Source: JAPKZH01 sp964537875 (GTDB taxonomy: Bacteria; Acidobacteriota; Aminicenantia; Aminicenantales; UBA4085). From it: a stretch of DNA of 64,000 nt. Position 1 is the first letter of the stretch. Each line of letters begins with the position of its first letter. The notes under the pieces are model-generated. The model ran no database searches and was not told the origin of the DNA. It saw nothing but the letters and a program-made list of their open reading frames with translations. The translations under genes were made by a program, and so were the position numbers. The stretch spans positions 62,001 to 126,000 of the forward strand of contig CAZIDN010000002.1 of assembly GCA_964537875.1 (NCBI GenBank), given 5' to 3'. Shown here in pieces: positions 41,919 through 51,864 of the stretch.

Positions 41919-43676
41919 ATGGAATTCATCCGCCTGAGAGGCATCGGCGTGTCACCGGGCATCGCCATGGGCGAGGCCGTTCTCACCGAGCGGATCATCT
42001 TTACTTCGAGGAAAGAGGACATCTCGCCCCAGGAGGTCGGGGCGGAGATCCTGAGGCTCGCGGCCGCCGTCGGCCGGACAAAGGCCGAGCTCATCGAGAT
42101 CAAAGAAAAAATCCGGGAGAAAGTCGGCGCCGAGCATGCCTATATTTTCGAAGCGCACCTGCTGATCCTCGAGGATCACACGCTCGCCGCGAGCCTGGAG
42201 CGGATCATCAAAGAGGAGAAGGTCAAGGCCGAGTGGGCGCTCTCCGTGATCCACGCCCGGTACCAAAAAATCTTCGACTCGATCAGCGATGAGTATTTCC
42301 GGCTGAGGAAATCCGACGTGTCGGATGTCCTGGCCAAGATCTACGGGCACCTGGAGCCCAAGCGGGACAAGAGGAAGGACGACGACGGCGAGAAGATCCT
42401 CGTCGCCCATGACCTTCTGCCCTCGGAAGCGGCCACGAGGCTCAGTCAAGGAAACGTCCTGGCCGTCGCCCTGGATATGGGAGGCCAGACGTCTCACGCC
42501 GCCATCCTGGCCCGGTCGATGAACATTCCCACCGTTGTCGGTCTCCATAACGGCACCCAGAGGATCAAGAGCGGAGATATCCTCATCGTTGACGGGACCG
42601 ACGGCGAGATCATCGTCAACCCTCCTCCCGCCGTCCAAAAGGAGTTCCTCAGCAAGAAAGATAAATATAACAATTACCGGCGGGAACTCAAGAAGATAGC
42701 CAAGTGGAAATCGGTCACCCTGGATGACGTCCGGTTCTATCTCATGGCCAATATCGAGCTTCCGGAGGAGATCAGTCATGCCTTTTCCTACGGCGCCGAG
42801 GGCATCGGCTTGTTCCGTTCAGAATTTATCTATCTCCAGAGGACTTCGCTGCCGACGGAAGAGGATCATTTTGAGATCTATTCCCGCCTGGCCAAGGAAG
42901 CTTATCCTTTCCCGGTCTATATCCGGACGATCGACATCGGGGGGGAAAAAAGCCTCCCCCAGCTACAGATCGAGCTGGAGCCCAACCCGGCCTTGGGTTT
43001 GCGGGCCATCCGGTTCTCTTTGAAAAACAGGGACCTGTTCAAGATCCAGCTCCGGGCCATCCTCAGGGCCAGCGTTCTTAAGAACATCCGCATCCTGATC
43101 CCGATGATCACCGAGGTCGAGGAGGTCGGCGAAGTGAAGCACCTCTATGGCGAGGTCAAGGAGGAGCTCGAGGCCAAGAAGATCAAGTTCGACCGGAACA
43201 TCCCGCTGGGAGTGATGATCGAGGTCCCGGCGGCGGCGGCCATGACGGATATCCTGGTCAAGGAAGTGGACTATCTCAGCATCGGGACCAACGACCTCAT
43301 CCAGTATTATTTGGCCGTCGACCGGTCGAACGAGTATGTCTCCTATCTCTATAAACCGCTCCATCCGTCCGTGCTCAGGCTGATCAAGTTCATCATCGAC
43401 GCGGCCGCCAAAGAAGGCAAGGATGTGGCGATCTGCGGAGAGATGGCGGCCGACCCGCTCTCGGCCATCGTCCTGCTCGGGTTCGGGCTGAAGAAATTCA
43501 GCATGAACCCGATCTTCATCCCCAGGATCAAGAAGGCTTTGCGGGCCGTCGAATACAAGACCGCCCGCCGCGTCGTCCATCAGGCCCTGGCTCTCAAAAC
43601 GGCCCAGGAGATCGAGGAATACCTGATCGAGAAGCTGCTGGTGAAGCACCCGGGCGTGTTCCTGATGGGGCAGTAA
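41919..43676 (+). CDS. ptsI: PTS Enzyme I
   Basis: 585 residues, typical length. The phospho-His is in GGQTSHAAILARS (His193); the PEP-binding barrel has GIGLFRSEFIYLQR, IRTIDIGGEKSLPQL and YLSIGTNDLIQYYLAVDR. The His domain and C-terminal dimerisation region are intact. It uses PEP to phosphorylate HPr. As the last gene of the run it completes a phosphorelay with no sugar permease. Confidence 0.97.
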   Translation: MEFIRLRGIGVSPGIAMGEAVLTERIIFTSRKEDISPQEVGAEILRLAAAVGRTKAELIEIKEKIREKVGAEHAYIFEAHLLILEDHTLAASLERIIKEEKVKAEWALSVIHARYQKIFDSISDEYFRLRKSDVSDVLAKIYGHLEPKRDKRKDDDGEKILVAHDLLPSEAATRLSQGNVLAVALDMGGQTSHAAILARSMNIPTVVGLHNGTQRIKSGDILIVDGTDGEIIVNPPPAVQKEFLSKKDKYNNYRRELKKIAKWKSVTLDDVRFYLMANIELPEEISHAFSYGAEGIGLFRSEFIYLQRTSLPTEEDHFEIYSRLAKEAYPFPVYIRTIDIGGEKSLPQLQIELEPNPALGLRAIRFSLKNRDLFKIQLRAILRASVLKNIRILIPMITEVEEVGEVKHLYGEVKEELEAKKIKFDRNIPLGVMIEVPAAAAMTDILVKEVDYLSIGTNDLIQYYLAVDRSNEYVSYLYKPLHPSVLRLIKFIIDAAAKEGKDVAICGEMAADPLSAIVLLGFGLKKFSMNPIFIPRIKKALRAVEYKTARRVVHQALALKTAQEIEEYLIEKLLVKHPGVFLMGQ

Positions 43677-43685
43677 AAACCATTT

Positions 43686-43835
43686 CCCAGAATTCCTCGT
43701 CAGGTCGATAATCTCGACTTCATAAACGAGGATCGTGTTCGGCGAGATGTGGAAGCGCTTCTCGCCTTTTTTTTCCTTGGCATAGAAGCCTCCGATGCCA
43801 TAGGACTGCTCACCGGGGACGATCAGAATTCTCTT
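43686..43835 (-). pseudogene. C-terminal fragment of an FKBP-type peptidyl-prolyl isomerase
   Basis: The minus strand reads LIVPGEQSYGIGGFYA, then KRFHISPNTILVYEVEIIDL, the C-terminal half of an FKBP domain. There is no start codon and nothing recognisable before it, so the N-terminal half is lost. Confidence 0.65.
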
Positions 43836-44088
43836 CTCGCCGCGCTATTCGGTCAACCGCCGATTTCGCCGACGCCTGGATTCAGGCCGTGTTCTTGACA
43901 GCGATCCGGGCGGGGAATAACATTAAGGACAGGAATCTCCTATCCTTACCATGTGTTGGGGGCCGTAGGGCGAAGGCTCTCTGCCTGGTAGGCGGAAAAG
44001 CCGGGATGAAAACTGCTCCCTGGAAAAACAGAATCCTGACACAAGCTCCATTCAATCGTGACCTGGCCGGATATAATCTAAGGCATCG
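43836..44088. other. Intergenic stretch with a DUF3471-like tail and a promoter candidate
   Basis: Directly next to the FKBP fragment the minus strand (about 43846-43869) ends RNRRLTE and a stop, the same ending as the DUF3471-type protein at 49.1 kb (GCGCTATTCNGTCAACCGC is shared). A TTGACA (43895-43900), 17 bases, TAACAT (43918-43923) plus-strand promoter candidate follows. The tandem CCTGAC repeats and a TATAAT nearer the kinase gene are listed separately. Confidence 0.5.
44032..44077 (+). promoter_or_regulatory. Tandem CCTGAC-type sites and -10 box ahead of the histidine kinase
   Basis: AATCCTGAC (44032-44040) and AATCGTGAC (44054-44062) are spaced by 22 bases, with TATAAT at 44072-44077. 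The same arrangement precedes the gene at 46794. OmpR-type regulators bind such tandem repeats spaced by two helical turns. Confidence 0.65.
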
Positions 44089-46040
44089 ATGCCGTTTGCG
44101 AGGCAACCCATGGGGTTAGCACTTTGGCTTCGGCCGCCCCGTCGCACCCTGGCGGTCTTTCTCTGCCTCATGCTTGTCCTTGGCGGCGCCCTGGGCTGGC
44201 TCGGCTGGCAATTGCTGAAACAGGATCGCGCGCTCGAAGGACAGCGCGTCCAGGAACGCCTGGAACTTGCGGCGGACCACATGGCCACCGCGCTGCAGCA
44301 AAGCCTCACGGACCTTGAAAGCTATCTGAGCTTCGTCCCAAGCCCTGGCGCGAAAGAACCGCCGGACGGCGTGATGGTCCTGCAGGTGACGAAACGCACC
44401 GTCAACGCTTACCCACCCGGCTGCCTGCTCTACTATCCCGTGATTCCGGACGGCGAAGAACCGCCGGCTGCGACCTTCGTCGCCGGCGAGACCCTGGAGT
44501 ACCAGCGCAACGATCCGGCCAAAGCGGCCGAGGTCTTCCGGGAGCTTGCGCGATCACCGGATCCGGCGGTGCGCGCCGGCGCCTTGCTGCGTCTGGGGCG
44601 AAACCTCCGCAAAACCGGCCGCCATGAGGAGGCCCTCCAAGTCTACGGCGAACTCGCGCAACTTGGCCGGACCTGCGTCCTGGGACTGCCGGCGGAACTG
44701 ATGGCGCACGAAGCGTGCGGCACCGTGCTGGAAGCGATCGGAAAGCGCGAAGAACTGCGGAAGGAAGCGTCGCTCATGCATTCGGCCCTTTGGAGCGGCC
44801 GCTGGAGCTTGCTCCGCCCCGCCTGGGAGTTTCATGTGGAAGAGGCGCAGCGCTGGTCGGGGGGAAGTCCCTTGACGGAACGCGAGCAGAACGCACTCGT
44901 GTTCTCGATCGCCGCGGAATCGATACACGGCCAATGGGTTGCCGAGCCGGAATCGAAAGGGCGCCGGATTCTGAAAATTGAAGGCCGGCCGGCGCTGATC
45001 TCCTGGGCGGGGACTTCGGATCGGCTTGCCGCTGTGTTGGCGGGGCCCGGTTACCTTGGTTCGAAGTGGAAAGAGGCTTTGCAAGACCGGCGTGTTCAGG
45101 GCGCCCTGGTCGACGCAGACGGGCAGGTGATGATCGGATCGTTCAACAAGAGCGGCCAACAGGCCGTACGGACGGCGGCTGCCACCAGACTGCCCGGGAC
45201 TCTGCACGCAACCAGGGCCGATCCCGGCGCCGACGAGGCAGGCTTCGCCGGGCGTCGCCGCCTGCTGCTTTCAGGATTCGCGGTGCTGGCGCTGGTGCTT
45301 CTAGCGGGCTCCTATTTCATCATGCGCTCCATCGACCGCGAGCGTGCCGTGGCCAGGCTCCAGTCCGAGTTCGTGTCGGCGGTGTCGCATGAATTCCGGA
45401 CCCCGCTCACATCGCTGCGCCAGCTTTCGGAGATGCTGTCCAAAGGGAGGGTTCCCACGGAAGACCTGCGGCAGAAATCCTATGACATTCTGTCCCGCGA
45501 GAGCGAGCGGCTTCAGAGGCTCGTCGAGTCGCTGCTGGATTTCGGCCGCATCGAGGCGCGCGCGTTCCACTATCACTATGAGCTTCTCGATCCCGTAACG
45601 TTGGTGGGCGACCTGGTGGCCGAATTCCAGGAGAAGGCCGCCGCCCAGGGCTACCGCGTCGAACTGGCGCTCTCAGGGGAGTATCCACTCATCCACGCCG
45701 ATCGCGAAGCGCTCGGCCTGGCGCTGAGGAACCTGCTCGACAACGCGGTCAAGTATTCGCCGGACTGCCGCACCGTCTGGGTCGAGATGGCGCGCGAACA
45801 GGGCCGCCTGGCCATCCGTGTCCGGGACGAGGGCATGGGAATTCCGGCTTCGGAGCAAAAGGAGATCTTCAAGAGATTCGTCCGGGGGACCGGCTCCAGG
45901 GCAGCCAATATCCAAGGGACCGGCATCGGCCTGGCCATGGCGCGCCACATCATCGAAGCCCATGACGGCGAGATCCGCCTGGAGAGCGAACCCGGCAGGG
46001 GCAGCACGTTTACCATCCTGCTGCCGTTGGAGAAGATGGC

Positions 46041-46044
<4 letters not shown>
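44089..46044 (+). CDS. Sensor histidine kinase with a large extracytoplasmic sensor
   Basis: 651 residues from the ATG at 44089 (AAGG upstream). Two membrane helices (about 22-43 and 388-410) flank a sensor of some 340 residues that includes TPR-like repeats (NDPAKAAEVFRELA, GRHEEALQVYGELA). The cytoplasmic kinase has the phosphoacceptor His434 in SHEFRTPLTSL, NLLDNAVKYSP (N box), DEGMGIP (G1) and GTGIGLAMARHI (G2). It overlaps the response-regulator gene (ATGA). Codon use favours CGC for arginine, unlike the surrounding genes. Confidence 0.9.
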
Positions 46045-46715
<671 letters not shown>

Positions 46716-46724
46716 ATAAAACCC

Positions 46725-46772
46725 AATCCTGACAATAGCGCGGATACTCTCCTGACAATGGAGCCGTAACAT
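46725..46772 (+). promoter_or_regulatory. Tandem TCCTGACAAT repeat ahead of the TPR/beta-propeller gene
   Basis: TCCTGACAAT occurs exactly at 46727-46736 and 46750-46759, 23 bases apart. TAACAT at 46767-46772 is a possible -10 box, in the same geometry as the site before the kinase gene. Confidence 0.65.
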
Positions 46773-46793
46773 GATAGGCGGGAGGGAATCACA

Positions 46794-48971
46794 ATGAAAC
46801 CAGCAAACTTAGTTCTTTTCACCGGGCTGCTCTGTGCGGCCCTGTCCGCCGGATACCTGGCGAATCAGGCGAAGGACAATAAGGCGGAGGTGGCGCTCCA
46901 GGCCGCCATTAAAACAGAAACCGTCGATGGAAACCTGAAAGGCGCGATCGAGCAGTATCAGAAGCTTGCCAATAGCAGCGATCGCGCAGTGGCGGCGAAA
47001 GCGCTGATCCGCATGGGCCAGTGTTACGAGAAGCTGGGCGACGTGGAAGCGACGAAGGCCTACGAGCGAGTGATGCGCGATTTTGCCGATCAGAAGGAGG
47101 CGGTGGAACAGGCGCGGGCGCTCCTATCCGCCAGTCCTCGCGACAAAACGCTCGAAAGCGGGCTCGCCTTCGGGAGGAAGTGGGTGCTTCCACCAGCCGT
47201 TGGGATATCGGCCCATCCGTCGCCGGACGGCCGGTACATGTACTTTCAAACCGAGGACTGCATGTGGCAGCACGATCTCACGACCGGTGAGGATCGGAAG
47301 ATGATACAGGGACAGCTGCGCAACGACCCGCTCGTACGTCTTGACGTGAGCGTCGGTACCCCGGAAGTCTCTCCGGACGGCAAGCAGATCGCTTATACGC
47401 GGCTGACCGTGAAGGGCAAATCGCAGAGTTATGAACTGTGGGTCATGGGCATCGACGGCTCGGGCGCGAAGTTGGTGATGAAAGACAAGGAGAGACGTCT
47501 CGCTCCGAAAGGCTGGTTCTCTCCGAAAGGCTGGTCCCCGGACGCCAAGCACATCCTGATCGTTGTGTACAGCGATATGACCCCGCCTCTAAACCTTTCG
47601 CTTGCGCTCGTGACGGTTAAAGACGGTTCCGTCCGCCCCATCGGGGACCAGGATGACTATAGCTCTGGGAGTTTCTCACCGGATGGAAAGTACCTTGTGG
47701 CACATAGCAACTCGAGGCGTGAGGGCCAACTTGTAGCGGTGCCTGGACGACTCAAGTTGATCCCCGTGGACGGCAGCAGGGAGATTCCGCTCTACGAGAG
47801 CCCGGCGAAGACCTGGGCGCCCCTCTGGACGCCGGACGGGCGCAGAATCCTGTTCAAGAGCGACCGGTCAGGCACCACTGACCTGTGGTCCTTGCGAATG
47901 AACGGGGCCAAGCCGGAGGGCGAGCCTGAACTGGTGAAGCGGGAGGTCGACTCGATGAATCTGCTTGGCTTTACACGCGATGGCTCATTGTTCTACTCCA
48001 CGAGCACGTTCCAGTCGGACGTTTTCAGCGCCGATCTCGATCCGGCCACGGGGCGTGTCATCTCGAAGCCCGCCCAAGTGAATCTGCGCTTTGTCGGTTC
48101 GGTCGGCTATCCGGTCGAGTGGTCGCCTGACGGGCAATTCCTGGCGTATGCGAGGACTTCCGGCATGAGAACCAGCGTGACCAGCCTTGTTGTCCGATCG
48201 GAACGGACGGGCGAGGAGCAAGAGGTCGGGCTGACGCCGACGTTCTCGGGGCGCACGATCTATCGGGCCCAGTGGTTTCCCGACGGCCGATCCCTGCTGG
48301 TATCGGACTACGCCATAGGCCGGGTCTTGCGCCAGATCGACGTTCGGAACGGCCAGGTCAGAACGTTTCTCGACCTGAGCGAAAATCTGTTGAACAACAA
48401 CACCCACATAGAGAGGCACCTCTTCGCCCCGGCCATGTCGCGCGACGGGAAGGCGCTCTACTACCTGCAGGTGTCATCCGGGTACAGCAGCATGCGGCTG
48501 ATGCGGCGCAGTATGGAGAACGGCGAGGAGAGAGAGTTGCGCAGGAGCAAGGGGCGCCTCGCGATGTTGGGTGTGTCGCCGTCCCCGGATGGCCGGCACT
48601 TGGCGTTTGTTCAGGCGACTTTGGACCGGGATACCGAAGATCTGAAGAATGCGTCTCTGATGATCATGTCGGCGGACGGTGGAGAGCCTCGCGAGCTGCT
48701 TCAAACCAAGATTTCTTACTTCGAGGTCAAGTGGGTAGGCAACGGGCGCCTGCTGATGATCCGTCAACCGGAGTCATCAGCGCCGCCGGAGCTATGGTCC
48801 GTCCCGATCGACGGCGGCGAGCCGCAGCCATCAGGTTTGGCCATGCCGGGATTGTACGAGATGACAGTGCACCCGGATGGGAATCGCATCGCCTTCTGCA
48901 GGACCACGGGACCGGTCGCGGAAGTGTGGGCAATCAAGAACCTGCTGTCCACGCCCAAGACCTCACGCTAG
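46794..48971 (+). CDS. Secreted TPR plus TolB-like beta-propeller protein
   Basis: 725 residues. A signal peptide (1-22) is followed by TPR repeats (about 30-110: GAIEQYQKLANSSDRAVAAKALIRMG, then YEKLGDVEATKAYERVM), then at least six WD40-like beta-propeller (PD40) blades, recognised by SPDGR, SPDGKQIAY, TPDGRRILF, SPDGQFLAYAR and SPDGRHLAF. This layout is widespread in Acidobacteriota. It probably binds proteins or peptidoglycan in the periplasm and may be the output of the two-component pair. AGGGAATCACA precedes the ATG. Confidence 0.88.
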   Translation: MKPANLVLFTGLLCAALSAGYLANQAKDNKAEVALQAAIKTETVDGNLKGAIEQYQKLANSSDRAVAAKALIRMGQCYEKLGDVEATKAYERVMRDFADQKEAVEQARALLSASPRDKTLESGLAFGRKWVLPPAVGISAHPSPDGRYMYFQTEDCMWQHDLTTGEDRKMIQGQLRNDPLVRLDVSVGTPEVSPDGKQIAYTRLTVKGKSQSYELWVMGIDGSGAKLVMKDKERRLAPKGWFSPKGWSPDAKHILIVVYSDMTPPLNLSLALVTVKDGSVRPIGDQDDYSSGSFSPDGKYLVAHSNSRREGQLVAVPGRLKLIPVDGSREIPLYESPAKTWAPLWTPDGRRILFKSDRSGTTDLWSLRMNGAKPEGEPELVKREVDSMNLLGFTRDGSLFYSTSTFQSDVFSADLDPATGRVISKPAQVNLRFVGSVGYPVEWSPDGQFLAYARTSGMRTSVTSLVVRSERTGEEQEVGLTPTFSGRTIYRAQWFPDGRSLLVSDYAIGRVLRQIDVRNGQVRTFLDLSENLLNNNTHIERHLFAPAMSRDGKALYYLQVSSGYSSMRLMRRSMENGEERELRRSKGRLAMLGVSPSPDGRHLAFVQATLDRDTEDLKNASLMIMSADGGEPRELLQTKISYFEVKWVGNGRLLMIRQPESSAPPELWSVPIDGGEPQPSGLAMPGLYEMTVHPDGNRIAFCRTTGPVAEVWAIKNLLSTPKTSR

Positions 48972-48978
48972 TGGGAGC

Positions 48979-49055
48979 CTCAATTCGGTGACAAGCTACT
49001 GGAATTCCCCAATTTAACCTCGCAGTTCCTGTACCGAACCGGCACCGAAATTGAG
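48979..49055. repeat. Small inverted repeat after the beta-propeller gene
   Basis: CTCAATTCGGTG (48979-48990) pairs with CACCGAAATTGAG (49043-49055) apart from one bulged base. It could be a weak terminator or a repeat footprint; there is no T-run. Confidence 0.35.
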
Positions 49056-49094
49056 AGATTCGTAGCCTATCACCGATTTATCTCCTTCTAGGCG

Positions 49095-49397
49095 CTATTC
49101 AGTCAACCGCTTAATCTTCTTCCCGGGAATCGTCCGGCCGTTTTGGGTCATGACCATCCCGGTGACCATTCCCGTCGCGTCCTTGACGAACTCGACCTGG
49201 CCGTCGACCACCTTGAGGAAGAACTTGGTTTCGGACTCGGGAAAGATCTCGAAGGCCGCTTGGCCGGAAGCGGCCGGCGACCAGTCCGTGGGGCGGGCGG
49301 CCACAACGGCGGCGACTCCTGCGGCGAGGACGACGAGGACTGCGGCCAAGAGGCGGCGCTTCGTCGAGATTCCGGTTTTGAAACACGGCATCGTCAT
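49095..49397 (-). CDS. Short DUF3471-like secreted protein
   Basis: 100 residues. After a basic N-terminus a hydrophobic segment (about 15-35) looks like a signal or anchor. The rest, AAFEIFPESETKFFLKVVDGQVEFVKD..GMVMTQNGRTIPGKKIKRLTE, matches the last 55 residues of the DUF3471 domain usually found at the end of serine-hydrolase proteins. As a stand-alone exported unit it may be a domain fragment that is still expressed. GGAGAGATC precedes the ATG, which supports translation. Confidence 0.6.
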   Translation of the reverse strand: MTMPCFKTGISTKRRLLAAVLVVLAAGVAAVVAARPTDWSPAASGQAAFEIFPESETKFFLKVVDGQVEFVKDATGMVTGMVMTQNGRTIPGKKIKRLTE

Positions 49398-49568
49398 GAT
49401 CTCTCCTTGTCAACTGGGATGAAGATCGTTATCAAAGCGACGGATCCATATTATACGATTAAAAATGAAGGATTTCAGTTCTTAATGGTCCGGCCGGAGT
49501 CCTGCCGAAATGGATACCGGATGCCATAAAGGACCTTGTGTTTCTCCCTTGTGTCCCGAGCTTCCTAT

Positions 49569-49946
49569 TTAGGGCCGGAAGACCGAAAGCTCCAATTCGC
49601 GGATGAGGCGGAAGTGCCGATGATCGCCGGTGCAGAGCGGGAAATGATTCTCCGCGGCGGTGGCCGCGATGAGGGCGTCCGCGACCCTCAGTCCGGACGA
49701 GAGTCCGAATTCCTCCATATAGATCGAAGCTCGATGGCCGATGTTTTCAGTCAGCGGGAGGTTCGCAATTGCGCATTCTTTGAGGAAGTCCTTGATGAGG
49801 CGCGTTTCGCCCCTGTCGGCCGCGCCCTGAAGAAGTTCCATGAAACTGACCACGGAGAGAGAACGATCGGCATCCTGATCGATCAGCCGGGCCGCCTTGG
49901 CGTTTCCCCGGAAAACCCAGATGAGGACGTCCGTGTCATAGAGCAT
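49569..49946 (-). CDS. PIN-domain toxin
   Basis: 125 residues. Catalytic acids: Asp4 and Asp6 region (YDTDVLIWV), Glu in SFMELLQG, Asp in LRVADALIAATA, Asp in CTGDHRHF. All are intact, so it is a probable RNase. Its start overlaps the upstream antitoxin gene by 11 bases. Confidence 0.9.
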   Translation of the reverse strand: MLYDTDVLIWVFRGNAKAARLIDQDADRSLSVVSFMELLQGAADRGETRLIKDFLKECAIANLPLTENIGHRASIYMEEFGLSSGLRVADALIAATAAENHFPLCTGDHRHFRLIRELELSVFRP

Positions 49947-50184
49947 GGCGCGTTTTTCGAAGTTTGGCGACGACGCCGTGAACGCTCTTCATATCGGCCC
50001 GGTCCCGCCACATGCCGAAGGCACGATGGCTCATGGCGGAAACGGCCTTTTTGGGCGGACTCGAGCTGGGGACGATCACGCCCTTCACCTTCCCCCGATA
50101 GAATAATGTCACGGACTGATTCCGGTCCAAGGCCTTGACGATCTCCCTCGACCGCTTCCGCAGATCTAAAAACGTAGCTTTCAT
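49936..50184 (-). CDS. Phd/YefM-like antitoxin of the PIN pair
   Basis: 82 residues from the ATG at 50184. MKATFLDLRKRSREIVKALDRNQSVTLFYRGKVKGVIVP is the Phd-type N-terminal DNA-binding domain (the V-x-x-L-Y-R-G-K pattern), and the basic C-terminal tail FGMWRDRADMKSVHGVVAKLRKTRHAL would wrap the toxin. The upstream 40 bases are A/T-rich but no clear operator was found. Confidence 0.8.
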   Translation of the reverse strand: MKATFLDLRKRSREIVKALDRNQSVTLFYRGKVKGVIVPSSSPPKKAVSAMSHRAFGMWRDRADMKSVHGVVAKLRKTRHAL

Positions 50185-50231
50185 GGCCGTCCTCTCGGCG
50201 CTTAATTGATCACTTGAAGTGTACATTTAAT

Positions 50232-50561
50232 TCATTCTCGTGTCAACCGCATTTTCCGCTTTTCCCATCGATCATCGGTGCCAAGATATTCTAAAATCTT
50301 AATCGATTCCGATTGAATTCGGTAGCTCTCAAGCCTGAGGTCATTATCAGCCTTTCGACATTTAGCTTCGATGATGCTGTACTTCTTGAATTGTTTGTCC
50401 GAATCAAGATCTCGAAAAGGAATTGGATAAAGGCGAACCCATTGAAGACGATCAATATCCAATCCGGCACAACATACGGTCTCGCCATAGGAAATGCTGG
50501 GAGCGGGATATGCCTTGACGGTTATGAGAATTCTTTTATTTTCGAATCCCGATGTTTTCAA
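50232..50561 (-). CDS. Conserved protein, probably C-terminally truncated
   Basis: 109 residues. KRILITVKAYPAPSISYGETVCCAGLD and WVRLYPIPFRDLDSDKQFKKYSIIEAKCRK resemble the N-terminal part of a longer family of unknown function that often sits beside DUF488 genes. The frame stops just before the antitoxin gene, as if the remainder was lost. It overlaps DUF488 by 4 bases (ATGA). Confidence 0.6.
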   Translation of the reverse strand: MKTSGFENKRILITVKAYPAPSISYGETVCCAGLDIDRLQWVRLYPIPFRDLDSDKQFKKYSIIEAKCRKADNDLRLESYRIQSESIKILEYLGTDDRWEKRKMRLTRE

Positions 50562-51001
50562 ATGTGACGAACCTGGATTTTATGTCCTTCTATTTCGAGA
50601 ATTTTCTGTGCGACAATCGAACGGTGGCAGTTTTCTGGCATTCGTTCGAAACACATCAAACAGCTCAATCCCTCATCAATGTAACGGACGGCTTCGCGAA
50701 GAGAATTGGAGTTCAAAAGGAGATGCTCCGTATAGGACCGGAAAAAATCTTCATAATCCAGATCTGCCTTCAGCTTGTGCCGGATTTCCGAAGGGCTTCC
50801 CAAAGAACGAAAATGAACATACTCAATGTTCTCGGATTCCAGCCTACTCTTAAGGACGGACTTGGAGAATCCTTTTTTCCGAGATAAGGGAATTTCTCTG
50901 ATATCGATCAAGCGTCTGATATGAAAAGATTTAAGATATAAGACAAATTCATCCAAATTCCGGCCTTCATAGCCGATGGTGAATAATTCTCGGGGGTTCA
51001 T
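50558..51001 (-). CDS. DUF488-family protein
   Basis: 147 residues. FTIGYEGRNLDEFVLYLKSFHIRRLIDIREIPLSRKKGFSK is the DUF488 hallmark, followed by VHFRSLGSPSEIRHKLK and SCLMCFERMPENCHRSIVAQKI with the conserved Cys-x-E and CHR. The function of DUF488 is unknown. It is translated just ahead of its partner gene. Confidence 0.9.
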   Translation of the reverse strand: MNPRELFTIGYEGRNLDEFVLYLKSFHIRRLIDIREIPLSRKKGFSKSVLKSRLESENIEYVHFRSLGSPSEIRHKLKADLDYEDFFRSYTEHLLLNSNSLREAVRYIDEGLSCLMCFERMPENCHRSIVAQKILEIEGHKIQVRHI

Positions 51002-51151
51002 AATCGTAATTATACCAAATTCATAGTTATAGACACTATAAACTATGAAAATTTCTCACGCTTGCAAAAAATGGTTAAATCCATCGGCCCAATCCGGCCG
51101 GGACAATCCGCCATTGCAGGATCTATTTAGCCGAATTGTGAGTAAGGAGCC

Positions 51152-51190
51152 TTGACATCTCAATATGACCAGAATACAATAATGGTCATA
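51152..51190 (+). promoter_or_regulatory. TetR-gene promoter with TATGACC...GGTCATA operator
   Basis: TTGACA (51152-51157), 17 bases, TACAAT (51175-51180). Arms TATGACC (51164-51170) and GGTCATA (51184-51190), perfect and 13 bases apart, straddle the -10 box, as expected for autorepression. Confidence 0.85.
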
Positions 51191-51197
51191 AGTCATC

Positions 51198-51827
51198 ATG
51201 AGACAGATTGCCCAGCGCGACGACATTCGCGACCTGATCCTTGACGGGGTTGACGTTCTTTTGGCCAGGTACGGCTATAAAAAGATGACCATGGAGGACC
51301 TGGCCCGGCAGGTCGGGATCGGCAAGGGCACGATCTATCTTCACTTTCCAGGCAAGGAAGAATTGACTCTCTCTCATATCGACCGTATCGCCGGGCGGCT
51401 TCTCGAGCGGCTCAACGCGATTGCTCGCTCGTCGGAGGCTCCGGATAAACGCATCCGGAGGATGCTCACGACACGGGTGCTGTATCGGTTCGACAGCGTG
51501 TCCCACTATTCTCAGAGCCTTGACGACCTCTTGTCGTCGGTAAGGAAAGGCCTCTTGGCCAGGCGCGAGACGCATTTTGAAAAAGAGGCGGATGTGGTCG
51601 AGAAGGTCCTGCGGGAAGGCGACCGACTGGGCTTATTGGAATGCTCCGACACACGGACGGCCTCGCGGGTTCTTGTCTGGAGTACCAATTCTCTGCTTCC
51701 GTTCAGCCTGACGGCCTGGGAACTGGGGAAGAGAAAAGAACTGGAAGAGCGGGTTTCCCGCATCGCGGACCTGCTTTTAAGGGGGCTGGCCCCCCGTCAG
51801 GTGCACCGCACGAACCGGACGCGATAG
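51198..51827 (+). CDS. TetR-family transcriptional repressor
   Basis: 209 residues. The helix-turn-helix reads RYGYKKMTMEDLARQVGIGKGTIYLHFPGKEEL, the canonical TetR start. The C-terminal ligand domain shows no diagnostic motif. The palindrome in its own promoter suggests it represses itself and probably the S41 peptidase gene 37 bases downstream. Its ligand is unknown. Confidence 0.93.
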   Translation: MRQIAQRDDIRDLILDGVDVLLARYGYKKMTMEDLARQVGIGKGTIYLHFPGKEELTLSHIDRIAGRLLERLNAIARSSEAPDKRIRRMLTTRVLYRFDSVSHYSQSLDDLLSSVRKGLLARRETHFEKEADVVEKVLREGDRLGLLECSDTRTASRVLVWSTNSLLPFSLTAWELGKRKELEERVSRIADLLLRGLAPRQVHRTNRTR

Positions 51828-51864
51828 TCTAAATTCGTTTTATCCGAACACAAGGAGGTTCGAC

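Noticed and set aside
43676..44088. tRNA or other RNA gene in the gap
   Set aside because: No T-loop consensus or cloverleaf was found.
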